In this document: positions 56,188 through 64,000 of the stretch, in pieces | Layout: each line of letters opens with the position of its first letter | How positions within the stretch are numbered: the first letter of the stretch is position 1 | Assembly: GCF_005405905.1 (NCBI RefSeq) | Contig: NZ_BJHU01000048.1 | Location: 30,675-94,674 of the forward strand | Reading direction: 5' to 3' | From: Acidovorax sp. NB1 | GTDB taxonomy: Bacteria; Pseudomonadota; Gammaproteobacteria; Burkholderiales; Burkholderiaceae_C | DNA length: 64,000 nt | Program-made: the position numbers and the translations under genes | Notes under the pieces: model-generated | The model's database searches: none | What the model was told of the DNA's origin: nothing | The model's input: the letters and a program-made list of their open reading frames with translations, nothing else

Positions 56188-56559
56188 TCAGGGCAGTTGG
56201 CGGGCATCGACCCAGCCAGCTTCGCCGCCCATATCCCGTACACCGTCACGACCGACGGGGTTGCGCTTGGCTGACTGCAACTCATCGAGGACTTGCTGGC
56301 GGGTCTTGGTCAGTTTGGGGCCCGGAACGAGTGGATAAGTGGCAGGGTAGCCACGGCTGATCCAGTACAGCGAACCGTCCTTCTGAGCGGCCAGCACGGT
56401 GCTTTCAACCGCTTGGCGGCTGACCGCATTGCCCAAATGGTCTGCGGCCAGGCTGACGCCTTCTTCCTGGCTAGGGCTTGCGTGATAAACGGATGTCGCA
56501 AACGACGCTGTAGCGGATGCAGCAAGGCTGGCGACGAGGATTGCGGTGCGAACTTTCAT
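56188..56559 (-). CDS. Small secreted protein related to DUF4148
   Basis: The protein has 123 residues with a signal peptide (about 1-21, ending SFA). The C-terminal half has one DUF4148-like motif, KTRQQVLDELQSAKRN. The N-terminal half (VSRQAVESTVLAAQKDGSLYWISRGYP) is not recognised. It lies 95 bases upstream of the triple-repeat protein gene on the same strand, and shares a 360-base divergent region with the gene at 56919, which contains a CopR-type box. Confidence 0.7.
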   Translation of the reverse strand: MKVRTAILVASLAASATASFATSVYHASPSQEEGVSLAADHLGNAVSRQAVESTVLAAQKDGSLYWISRGYPATYPLVPGPKLTKTRQQVLDELQSAKRNPVGRDGVRDMGGEAGWVDARQLP

Positions 56560-56918
56560 GATGGTCTCCTGTGGCGCCGGATGCCCGATATGGTTCATCC
56601 AGGTGGCGATTTCTGCACCACGGAGAGAAGTCTAGAAATCGCACCCCCACGGTGAGGTGACCCTCCGACTACGCTTTTGACAGCAACTGGCAATGCATGC
56701 GCATCCGAGCACAAGGCAGCATCGCTCTCGGAGCAACCCGGAGTGCTCTCACGGCGGTGGTTCTTTGCATTACAAAAATGTCATCCACCCATCATCTTCC
56801 GGTGATTGACCAAGATCGAGACTTCCCCTCAACACGACACGCACGGATTCCTTCAGGTGCGTGACGTGAGGTCGTCAGCCAGGCTGACGTTTCAATGACC
56901 TATGAGAGGGCCAAAATC
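56560..56918. promoter_or_regulatory. Divergent regulatory region holding a CopR-type box
   Basis: No gene is visible in these 359 bases. They separate two small secreted-protein genes and contain the box at 56769. The rest shows no clear repeat. Confidence 0.5.
56769..56783. promoter_or_regulatory. CopR-type box in front of a small secreted-protein gene
   Basis: ATTAC-AAAAA-TGTCA, the same form as the boxes at 51456 and 57332. It is 136 bases upstream of the gene starting at 56919 and could also serve the divergent gene at 56559. Confidence 0.7.
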
Positions 56919-57191
56919 ATGTCCAACAATCTATTTGCGTCTGTCTTTGCAGTTGCTCTGTCCCTGGCTTCCGCAGCCTCTTTCGCGACGCCTACTGGCG
57001 TTGACGTGCGAGATCAAGTGCTGCCAGTCAAAGCGCAGGCTGAAGAAGGAAGGACGCGCTACTGGAGTCATCCGAGGCTGGGCATGGTCAAGGTGGACGC
57101 CGCTGGCCGCATGCTCACGGGTGACTCTGCCAAGGATGACACTGCGCGATCTGCAGCTTCTTCCGGCAATCCATCGACCCGCGCACGTTGA
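56919..57191 (+). CDS. Small secreted protein of unknown function
   Basis: The protein has 90 residues from the ATG at 56919, with a signal peptide ending ASFAT. The mature part is about 65 residues (DQVLPVKAQAEEGRTRYWSH, then GRMLTGDSAKDD) without Cys and with few His, so it is not an obvious metal binder. An ATG at 56895 would add 8 residues. It has a CopR-type box upstream, which suggests copper-dependent expression. The family is not recognised. Confidence 0.65.
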   Translation: MSNNLFASVFAVALSLASAASFATPTGVDVRDQVLPVKAQAEEGRTRYWSHPRLGMVKVDAAGRMLTGDSAKDDTARSAASSGNPSTRAR

Positions 57192-57331
57192 TACATCCCG
57201 GCGTGGCGGTGCGACACCCGTCGGATCCATGGAAGGCGGCGAGGAAGACATCGCTGCGGCCGAAGTTGAAGGCGTAGACATACCGCCATTCATGTGATGC
57301 AAGTCAAGGGTTGACGAAGCCCATGCTTGAC

Positions 57332-57346
57332 ATTACCACCATGTCA
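57332..57346. promoter_or_regulatory. CopR-type box in front of the copF operon
   Basis: ATTAC-CACCA-TGTCA lies inside the palindrome TTGACAT-N7-ATGTCAA (57327-57347). The first TTGACA and a TATTGT at 57352 are 19 bases apart, which would also fit a MerR-type promoter, though the dyad centre is off by about 3 bases from CueR geometry. Confidence 0.65.
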
Positions 57347-57405
57347 AACCTTATTGTTCCCCCAAGGTCCATCACCATCTCGATGACCACTTCTTGGAGA
57401 TCGCC

Positions 57406-57645
57406 ATGAACCACGACCACACCACAGGGCATTCAGAAGCTGCCAACGCCAGCGGAGGCAGCCGCAAATTGATCGGCGCGGTGATCATGCTTGCGCTCAT
57501 CGGGGCATTCTTCTTGCTCAGGGAGCATTGGTCGCACATCGCGGGCTACTGGCCGTATCTGCTCTTGCTGGCTTGCCCGTTGATGCACCTCTTCCATGGG
57601 CACGGGGGGCACGGCTCTCACGAAGGCGATTCGAGCAAAAAGTAA
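57406..57645 (+). CDS. Small membrane protein, DUF2933-like, with His-rich ends
   Basis: This is a 79-residue protein with His in both tails ([23 protein letters not shown]) and two hydrophobic segments ([33 protein letters not shown]). Small DUF2933 proteins are common next to copper or silver ATPases and are thought to help metal handling at the inner membrane. It is the first gene after the CopR-type box and is followed 38 bases later by the Cu ATPase gene. Confidence 0.8.
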   Translation: MNHDHTTGHSEAANASGGSRKLIGAVIMLALIGAFFLLREHWSHIAGYWPYLLLLACPLMHLFHGHGGHGSHEGDSSKK

Positions 57646-57683
57646 TCTTGCAGGCACACAACACATTTGCAGGGAGGCCATTC

Positions 57684-60053
57684 ATGTCCAACGCGGAACC
57701 GCACGATCACACCCACCATGGCCATCAGCATCATGAGGGGGTCCACGGGGATACACCGCCGCCCATGACGAAACTGAAAGATCCAGTCTGCGGTATGGAC
57801 GTGACGGAACAATCGCATCACTCGGCGGAGCATGAGGGGCGGCACTACTACTTCTGTAGCGCCAAGTGCCAAACGAAGTTTGTTGAGGACCCGGACAAGT
57901 ACGCTGTCACGCCTCCCGGTACCGACAAGGTTGCGCGAGAGCCAGAAGCCACTCAGCCCGGCACCATCTACACCTGCCCCATGCACCCTGAGGTGCAGCA
58001 GGACCACCCCGGGAACTGCCCCAAATGCGGCATGACGCTGGAGCCCATGCTCCCCACGCTGGATGAGGGAGAAAACGCCGAACTCGTGGATTTCCGGCAT
58101 CGCTTCTGGTGGACGTTGCCACTGACCGTGGTGGTCACTGTTCTGGCCATGGTGGGGCACAGGCTGCAGTGGTTCGAAATGGCCACCCAGAGCTGGATTG
58201 AGCTGGTGCTGACGGTACCCATCGTGCTGTGGGCTGGCTGGCCCTTCTTTGTGCGTGGTGCCCAGTCCATCGCGAACCGCAGTCCCAACATGTGGACCTT
58301 GATCGGCCTGGGCACGGGCGCCGCATTTGTCTACAGCGTGGTTGCCACCGTGGCGCCTGGGGTATTTCCAGCCTCGTTCCAGGCCATGGGCCGCGTGGCG
58401 GTGTACTTCGAAGCCGCAGCTGTCATCATCTCGCTCACGCTGCTGGGCCAGATGCTGGAGCTGAAAGCACGCTCCCAGACCTCAGCCGCCATCAAATCGC
58501 TGCTGGGCCTGGCCCCCAAGACCGCACGGCGTATCGACGCCAACGGTCAGGAGAGTGATGTTCCCTTGTCCCATGTCCATGTGGGAGACCTCTTGCGCGT
58601 ACGTCCCGGTGAGAAGGTGCCGGTGGATGGCGTGGTGGTCGAGGGGAGCAGCGCGGTGGACGAAGCCATGCTCACTGGCGAGCCGGTGCCCATCGTCAAG
58701 GGGCCTGGCGATGCCGTCATCGGTGCCACGCTCAATACCAACGGGGCACTGGTGATCCGGTCCGAGCGGGTGGGCTCCGCCACCATGCTGTCCCAGATCG
58801 TTCAGATGGTTGCGCAGGCACAGCGCTCACGGGCTCCCATGCAGCGCATGGCGGACCAGGTGGCGGGCTATTTCGTGATGGCCGTGGTGGGTATCGCGTT
58901 GCTCACACTGTTCGCGTGGGGCCTGTTCGGTCCGGAGCCACGCTGGGTCTACGGCCTGGTCAATGCAGTTGCGGTGTTGATCATCGCGTGCCCTTGTGCG
59001 TTGGGATTGGCAACACCCATGTCGATCATGGTGGCTACCGGCCGGGGGGCGACCAGCGGGGTTCTGTTCAGGGACGCAGCAGCCATCGAGAACCTGCGCA
59101 AGGTGGATACGCTGATCGTGGACAAGACTGGCACGCTCACAGAGGGCAAGCCTTCCTTCGAGCGGGTTGTTGCCATGCCCGGTCTGTCCGAGGATGAGGT
59201 TCTGCGCCTGGCAGCCAGTCTGGATCAAGGCAGCGAGCATCCGCTGGCCGATGCCATTGTCCAAGCGGCCCGCGCCAAGGGGCTGGCCCTGGACAAGCCC
59301 GAGGACTTTGAGTCCGGGTCTGGCATCGGGGTGCGCGGACAGGTCGCTGGACGCCAGCTCGCCCTGGGCAACACAGTCCTCATGGAGCAGGTCGGGGTTT
59401 CTGCGAACCCGCTGCTTGCGCAGGCAGAGGCCTTGCGCGCCACAGGCGCCAGCGTGATGTACCTGGCGGCCGATGGCCAGCTTCAAGGCCTGCTTGCGGT
59501 CTCGGATGCCATCAAGGCCAGCACGCCGGAAGCGCTGGCGACCTTGCATGCGGCGGGGCTGCGCATTGTCATGGCCACGGGCGACGGCATGACCACCGCC
59601 AAGGCGGTGGGGGCAAAGCTGGGGATTGATGAGGTTCATGGCGAGGTCAAGCCTGCGGACAAGCTGGCCCTGGTGTCCCGGCTGCAGGCCGAAGGCCGTG
59701 TTGTTGCCATGGCGGGTGACGGGATCAATGACGCGCCCGCCCTTGCCAAGGCAGACGTGGGGATCGCGATGGGTACTGGCACCGATGTGGCGATGAACAG
59801 CGCACAGGTCACCTTGGTCAAGGGCGATCTGCGAGGGATTTCCACGGCGCGGGAACTGTCGGAGGCAACGGTGGGCAACATGAAACAGAACCTCATGTTC
59901 GCCTTCCTCTACAACGCGCTGGGCATACCGATTGCTGCAGGGCTGCTGTATCCCTTCACCGGCTGGCTGTTGTCGCCAATGATCGCGGCCTTGGCAATGA
60001 GCCTGAGTTCGGCGTCCGTGATCGCCAATGCCCTGCGACTTCGCAAGGGCTGA
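57684..60053 (+). CDS. copF: Copper-translocating P1B-type ATPase with YHS and HMBD domains
   Basis: The protein has 789 residues. The N-terminus is His-rich ([13 protein letters not shown]). A YHS domain (about 32-75, DPVCGMDV and [11 protein letters not shown]) and a metal-binding domain ([19 protein letters not shown]) replace the usual HMA domains. Eight membrane segments carry CPC ([12 protein letters not shown]), [19 protein letters not shown] and MSLSSASV, the last being typical of Cu(I) pumps. It exports Cu(I) to the periplasm. I used the ATG at 57684 preceded by AGGGAGG. Confidence 0.93.
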   Translation: MSNAEPHDHTHHGHQHHEGVHGDTPPPMTKLKDPVCGMDVTEQSHHSAEHEGRHYYFCSAKCQTKFVEDPDKYAVTPPGTDKVAREPEATQPGTIYTCPMHPEVQQDHPGNCPKCGMTLEPMLPTLDEGENAELVDFRHRFWWTLPLTVVVTVLAMVGHRLQWFEMATQSWIELVLTVPIVLWAGWPFFVRGAQSIANRSPNMWTLIGLGTGAAFVYSVVATVAPGVFPASFQAMGRVAVYFEAAAVIISLTLLGQMLELKARSQTSAAIKSLLGLAPKTARRIDANGQESDVPLSHVHVGDLLRVRPGEKVPVDGVVVEGSSAVDEAMLTGEPVPIVKGPGDAVIGATLNTNGALVIRSERVGSATMLSQIVQMVAQAQRSRAPMQRMADQVAGYFVMAVVGIALLTLFAWGLFGPEPRWVYGLVNAVAVLIIACPCALGLATPMSIMVATGRGATSGVLFRDAAAIENLRKVDTLIVDKTGTLTEGKPSFERVVAMPGLSEDEVLRLAASLDQGSEHPLADAIVQAARAKGLALDKPEDFESGSGIGVRGQVAGRQLALGNTVLMEQVGVSANPLLAQAEALRATGASVMYLAADGQLQGLLAVSDAIKASTPEALATLHAAGLRIVMATGDGMTTAKAVGAKLGIDEVHGEVKPADKLALVSRLQAEGRVVAMAGDGINDAPALAKADVGIAMGTGTDVAMNSAQVTLVKGDLRGISTARELSEATVGNMKQNLMFAFLYNALGIPIAAGLLYPFTGWLLSPMIAALAMSLSSASVIANALRLRKG

Positions 60054-60122
60054 GATGGCTCGGCAGGCCCGGATTTGATCTAGGTTAAGTCCGTGGCCAT
60101 CGCTGGGGATACCATTCGCACC

Positions 60123-60578
60123 ATGATCTTCGCCAGAAGCACCGTATCGCGCCAAGGACGCTGGATAGCCAGCGTTCTGGTCGCGGCATTGCTTCTGATG
60201 CAGTTCGCGTTGGCCGCCTATGCCTGTCCCAAGTTGGACTCTGCAGCCCATGCGGCATCGATGCAAAAAGCGAGCATGGCCATGGAAGATGCCGTCGGCA
60301 TGCCCTCCATGCCCGATTGCCACGCGATGGCGGGTACCATGGATGAGCAAGATCCTCAGCTGTGTCGAGCCCATTGTGATGGCGAAAGTTTGTCCTCCCC
60401 CTCGCTCCAAGGTCTCGATCTGCAGGCGCTCGCGGCGCACGCCATCTGGGTCGCCTATGTGCTGCCTGTGATCCTGGACTCCGAGCGCCACATTGACCCT
60501 CGGGCTGTCTACGCGGAGCTGGACAGTCGAGCGGGCGCTCCCCCCATCTATCTAACCCATCAGGTCTTTCGGAATTGA
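60123..60578 (+). CDS. Exported hypothetical protein ahead of the cus genes
   Basis: The protein has about 151 residues from the ATG at 60123; an ATG at 60093 would add 10. One N-terminal hydrophobic segment (ASVLVAALLLMQFALAAYAC) is a signal anchor or peptide. The mature part has four Cys and several Met and His (MPDCHAM, CRAHCDG), consistent with copper binding. It lies between copF and the cus-type operon on the same strand. The family is not named; similar proteins occur next to cus genes in relatives, as far as I recall. Confidence 0.6.
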   Translation: MIFARSTVSRQGRWIASVLVAALLLMQFALAAYACPKLDSAAHAASMQKASMAMEDAVGMPSMPDCHAMAGTMDEQDPQLCRAHCDGESLSSPSLQGLDLQALAAHAIWVAYVLPVILDSERHIDPRAVYAELDSRAGAPPIYLTHQVFRN

Positions 60579-60653
60579 TCGTGCACGCCTTGCGCGCTGC
60601 CTTGCAGCGTTTGCGCAAGTCTGACTTCGTGCCCCTTCATTTCGAGGACCACC

Positions 60654-61979
60654 ATGCCCATCATCTCCTTCGGCGCTCCCTGCGAGCGCCTGTCTGCGCA
60701 CCAGCGCATTCACCCCATCTCGCAGCGCATACAGGTGCGCAACCTCCGCCAACTGCGCCTGGGCGCTCTCGGGGTCCTGTTGACCAGCATCGGCTTGGCT
60801 GGCAACCAGGCCCACGCCCTGGGCTTTGCAGAGGCCTTGGATCTGGCGGAGCAGCACAGCCCTCGCATCACGGCCCAGCGGCTGCAGATTGACGCAGCCA
60901 CCAGCACCCGGCAGGCGGCGGGAACGCTGCCGGATCCCAAGCTCTCGGTCGGTATCGAGAACTTTCCCATCAGCGGCATGGACCGCTTCAGCCTCACGCG
61001 TGAGTCCATGACCATGCAGCGCCTGGCGCTGATGCAGGAGGTGCCCAACCGGGCCAAGCGCGATGCCCAGATCGCCGGTGCCGAGGCCAAGGTGGAACGC
61101 GAACGCGCCACCCTGGCGGTCCAGCGCCTGCAGATCCGCCAGGAACTGAGTCAAGCGTGGATCCTGGCCCAGGCTATCGAGCAACGTGACCAGGTACTCA
61201 CCGGTCTACTGAGTGAGAACCAGCGCCTGCAGGACAGCCTGCCCGCCCGCATCGCCGGAGGCACGGCCCAGGCCGCAGACCTGCTGATGGCCAGGCAGGA
61301 GGCGCTTGCGCTGTCGGATCGCAGGGACGATCTGCAGCGGGACCGATCCAAGGCCAGGGCGATGTTGCGGCGCTGGGTTGGCGCTCGCGCCGACGAGGCG
61401 CTACAGGGAACTCCTGGGCCGCTGAGCCGCCCCTTGGATCAACTGCGGTCTGAGGTACACCGCCACGCGGAACTTGCGCAGTACCCCGCCATGCAGGCCA
61501 TGGCCTTGGCGGAAACGCGCGAAGCCCAAGCAGAAACCAAGGGTGATTGGTCCTGGGAAGTCGCCTACAGCCGCCGCGACCGACGCTGGGGCGACATGGT
61601 GTCCTTCCAGGTGACCTTTGACCTTCCCTGGCAACAGGAGCGGCGCCAGGGACCCCAGATCAAGGCCAAGCAGCTGGAGCTGCAGCGCCTGGACGCCGAG
61701 CAGGAAGACGTGACCCGCAGGCACCTGCAGGAGCTGGAGGACAGCGCCTCAGAGCTGGCGGCACTGAACAGTCAGATCGAGCGGCTGCAATCGGCGGGCA
61801 TGGGCTTGGCACAGGGGCGTGCCGAACTCGCGTTGGCCAATTACCAGTCTGCCAAAGGCGACTTGAGCGCCGTGCTGGCGGCCAGGGCCCAAGTGCGGGA
61901 GACGCACTGGCGGCTCATTGATCTGCAGGCGCAGCGGGACACCGTGATTGCCCGTCTGAACAGCCTGATCGCGGACTGA
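60654..61979 (+). CDS. cusC: CusC/TolC-like outer-membrane efflux protein
   Basis: This is a 441-residue OEP-family protein with two coiled-coil repeats (VERERATLAVQRLQIRQELS; LEDSASELAALNSQIERLQS). The signal peptide ends around AHA. There is no lipobox. It should be the outer-membrane channel for the CusA-type pump encoded downstream. The gene precedes the adaptor by 12 bases. An internal ATG might be used because the first 30 residues are not typical of a signal peptide. Confidence 0.85.
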   Translation: MPIISFGAPCERLSAHQRIHPISQRIQVRNLRQLRLGALGVLLTSIGLAGNQAHALGFAEALDLAEQHSPRITAQRLQIDAATSTRQAAGTLPDPKLSVGIENFPISGMDRFSLTRESMTMQRLALMQEVPNRAKRDAQIAGAEAKVERERATLAVQRLQIRQELSQAWILAQAIEQRDQVLTGLLSENQRLQDSLPARIAGGTAQAADLLMARQEALALSDRRDDLQRDRSKARAMLRRWVGARADEALQGTPGPLSRPLDQLRSEVHRHAELAQYPAMQAMALAETREAQAETKGDWSWEVAYSRRDRRWGDMVSFQVTFDLPWQQERRQGPQIKAKQLELQRLDAEQEDVTRRHLQELEDSASELAALNSQIERLQSAGMGLAQGRAELALANYQSAKGDLSAVLAARAQVRETHWRLIDLQAQRDTVIARLNSLIAD

Positions 61980-61991
61980 AGGGAGAACCAC

Positions 61992-63509
61992 ATGACCAAT
62001 ACCGTTTTCAAGAAGACCACTGTGGCCGTGGCACTGGTGGCTGCTGGCATTGCCCTCGGTTGGGGCGTCTCCCAATGGCGCATTGCGAGCAGTCATCCAT
62101 CTGGCGCTACCCCTCCATCGGCAGAAGCGGCGAAGGCCGACCGCAAGGTGCTGTACTGGTACGACCCCATGGTGCCAACGCAGAAGTTCGACAAGCCAGG
62201 CAAGTCGCCCTACATGGACATGGCGCTGGTTCCCAAGTACGCCGATGAGGACGCACAACAAAGCACCGGTTTGAATGTCTCGGCACAAGCGGTGCAAGCC
62301 CTCGGCCTGCGCACCGCCACGGTGGAGCAGCGCGACATTGGATCCGATGTGGACGTGCTGGGCACGGTCCAGCTCAATGACCGGGATGTGAGTATCGTCC
62401 AGGCGCGTTCTGCAGGATTTGTGGAGCGTGTCTATGCCCGGGCCCCGGGTGACGTGGTGGCCGCAGGCGCGCCATTGGCCGATTTACTGCTGCCTGAGTG
62501 GGTGGCTGCGCAGCGCGAGTTCCTCGCTGTCCGGGCGCTCAAGGAAGAGTCGCTGACGGCCGCTTCGCGTCATCGGTTGTCACTGCTGGGCATGCCTGCC
62601 TCGCTCGTGGCCCAGGTGGAGCGCACGGGCGAACCTCAGGGCCGCTACACGGTGACCTTCCCACAAGCAGGGATGGTGGCCGAACTGATGGTGCGCCAGG
62701 GCATGACGGTCTCTGCGGGTGCCAGTCTCGTACGCGTAAACGGTCTGGCCAGCGTCTGGATCGAAGCGGCCGTTCCCGAAGCGCAAAGCGGTCCCTTGCA
62801 ACTGGGGCAGGACGCCCAGGTGCGCCTGGCCGCGTTTCCGGGCGAAACCCTCAAAGCCCGTGTCGTGAGCATCCTCCCAGAGGCCAACCGGGACACCCGC
62901 ACGGTGCGCGTGCGCCTGGAGCTTCCCAACCCCACCCAGCGCCTGAAGGCGGGCATGTCCGGGCAGATCGTTCTGGCTGGACGCACACAGCCAGCGCTGC
63001 TGGTGCCCAGCGAAGCGGTGATCCGCACCGGCAAGCGGGCGCTGGTCTACGTGGTGGATGGCCCCGGGAAGTACCACCCCGTCCAGGTGCAACTTGGCGC
63101 GGAAATTGATGACCGCCTCGTCGTTCAAGGCGGACTGGCCGCAGGACAACAGGTGGTCGCCTCGGCACAGTTCCTGATCGACTCGGAAGCCAGCCTGCGA
63201 GGCATCATGCCCGCACAGCCTCAAGGCAGCAGCGCACAGCCGAGCAGCGAACAGGGTTCCTCGGCCTCTGCGGCTCCAGCGTCCAAGAGCTTTACGGTAC
63301 GGGGGGTGGTCGATGAGGTCACGCCGACCGAGCTGACCCTCACCCATGAGGCCGTGCCTGAACTGAAGTGGCCCGGCATGACCATGCCATTCAAGCTGGC
63401 AAACCCGGAGCTGGCCAAGGCCCTGAAACCCGAGCAGCAGGTCAAATTCACCTTCCAGCAGCAAGGCAAAGACTTCGTGATCATCGCCGTGGAAAGGGTC
63501 AAGCCATGA
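61992..63509 (+). CDS. cusB: CusB-type periplasmic adaptor with fused CusF domain
   Basis: The protein has 505 residues. One membrane anchor (about 10-27) is followed by a heavy-metal-binding motif (YDPMVP, then [17 protein letters not shown]). The HlyD-like barrel and lipoyl regions come next. The last 80 residues are a CusF domain with WPGMTMPF, which has the copper-stacking Trp and two Met. The adaptor joins pump to channel and the tail should feed it copper. Its stop overlaps the cusA start (ATGA). Confidence 0.93.
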   Translation: MTNTVFKKTTVAVALVAAGIALGWGVSQWRIASSHPSGATPPSAEAAKADRKVLYWYDPMVPTQKFDKPGKSPYMDMALVPKYADEDAQQSTGLNVSAQAVQALGLRTATVEQRDIGSDVDVLGTVQLNDRDVSIVQARSAGFVERVYARAPGDVVAAGAPLADLLLPEWVAAQREFLAVRALKEESLTAASRHRLSLLGMPASLVAQVERTGEPQGRYTVTFPQAGMVAELMVRQGMTVSAGASLVRVNGLASVWIEAAVPEAQSGPLQLGQDAQVRLAAFPGETLKARVVSILPEANRDTRTVRVRLELPNPTQRLKAGMSGQIVLAGRTQPALLVPSEAVIRTGKRALVYVVDGPGKYHPVQVQLGAEIDDRLVVQGGLAAGQQVVASAQFLIDSEASLRGIMPAQPQGSSAQPSSEQGSSASAAPASKSFTVRGVVDEVTPTELTLTHEAVPELKWPGMTMPFKLANPELAKALKPEQQVKFTFQQQGKDFVIIAVERVKP

Positions 63510-64000
63510 TTGCGCGTCTGATCCGCTGGTCGGTGGCGAACCGATTCCTGGTTCTGCTGGCGACCGTAATGCTCACGGCCTGGGGCGTGTGGGGTGTGCG
63601 CAGCACCCCCGTGGACGCTCTTCCCGATTTGTCGGATGTCCAGGTCATCATCCGCACCTCCTATCCTGGCCAGGCGCCGCAGATCGTGGAAAACCAGGTG
63701 ACCTACCCCCTGGCCACCACCATGCTGTCCGTCCCGGGCGCCAAGACGGTACGCGGCTTCTCGTTCTTTGGCGACTCGTTTGTCTACATCCTGTTCGAGG
63801 ACGGCACGGACCTGTACTGGGCACGTTCTCGCGTGCTGGAGTACATGAACCAGGTGCAGGGGCGGCTACCCGCCACGGCCAAATCGTCACTCGGCCCCGA
63901 CGCCACCGGGGTCGGCTGGATCTACCAATATGCGCTGGTGGACCGCACCGGAAAGAACGACCTGGCCCAGCTGCGGGCCCTGCAGGACTGGTTTCTGAAG
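63506..64000 (+). CDS. cusA: CusA-type RND metal efflux pump (3' part outside window)
   Basis: The first 165 residues are present; the gene runs past the right edge. The N-terminus has the typical first membrane helix ([19 protein letters not shown]), then [26 protein letters not shown] and [18 protein letters not shown], hallmarks of the heavy-metal RND family. The pump drives Cu(I)/Ag(I) out through the adaptor and CusC channel. The ATG overlaps the cusB stop by 4 bases. Confidence 0.93.
   Translation, partial: MIARLIRWSVANRFLVLLATVMLTAWGVWGVRSTPVDALPDLSDVQVIIRTSYPGQAPQIVENQVTYPLATTMLSVPGAKTVRGFSFFGDSFVYILFEDGTDLYWARSRVLEYMNQVQGRLPATAKSSLGPDATGVGWIYQYALVDRTGKNDLAQLRALQDWFLK

Noticed and set aside
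57327..57357. MerR/CueR-type promoter in front of the copF operon
   Set aside because: The spacer length fits but the dyad centre is about 3 bases off from CueR geometry, while the same bases match the CopR-type box seen twice elsewhere. Kept only as an alternative.

Overview
The window looks like the chromosome of a betaproteobacterium of the family Comamonadaceae (Acidovorax-like). The first 30 kb is uniformly GC-rich. It has the Burkholderiales arrangement of mreBCD-mrdA running divergently from gatCAB, an Mce/Mla-type lipid transport operon with an auxiliary lipoprotein, and a GC-rich intergenic hairpin repeat of the kind scattered through these genomes. The assignment rests on protein and layout recognition only; there is no rRNA or tRNA in the window.

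Region 1 (1-30.36 kb) is the chromosomal backbone. In order it holds: Mla/Mce-type transport (minus strand; the lipoprotein gene is cut by the window edge); a GMC flavin oxidoreductase; a small hypothetical; an Amt ammonium transporter; a TSUP permease; a polar amino-acid ABC operon followed by a DcaP-like porin; an EamA exporter; a proline-rich lipoprotein; the elongasome operon mreB-mreC-mreD-mrdA (minus); gatC-gatA-gatB (plus); a DUF4124 protein; pyrE divergent from xth; a PilB/GspE-type ATPase; and a compact signalling run of a Mo-cofactor-domain protein, a diguanylate cyclase, a stand-alone receiver and a CheC-like phosphatase.

Region 2 (30.48-39.5 kb) is a Tn7-like transposon core with much lower GC. 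tnsA, tnsB, tnsC and two different tniQ/tnsD-like genes are packed head to tail on the minus strand, with overlaps. Three same-orientation repeats at 30,484-30,604, about 125 bp beyond the CheC-like gene, look like the TnsB-binding sites of one transposon end. Between this end and the tniQ genes lies a cargo gene encoding a MerR-type DNA-binding domain fused to a P-loop ATPase. I could not find a matching inverted end, so the right boundary is open: it could lie just beyond tnsA, or the element could run past the window and include the metal genes.

Region 3 (39.8-42.6 kb) is a small, low-GC accessory module: an XRE regulator, a divergent protein of unknown function, a HAD-family phosphatase and a gene-poor stretch.

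Region 4 (42.6-64 kb) is a heavy-metal, mainly copper, resistance island. A Cd/Zn/Pb set (His-tailed EamA exporter, CadA-type ATPase, CadR-type MerR regulator, small HMA chaperone) is followed by a copper operon on the minus strand (small periplasmic protein, TolC-like protein, multicopper oxidase, cupredoxin, CusF-like protein, frameshifted small protein) that diverges from copR-copS. Downstream are an orphan nuclease-like gene, an orphan FliE-like gene, small secreted proteins, a CopF-type Cu ATPase and a Cus-type RND efflux system (outer-membrane protein, adaptor with fused CusF domain, and the start of the pump). Three copies of a CopR-type box (ATTAC-N5-TGTCA) lie at exactly the promoters expected to form one copper regulon.
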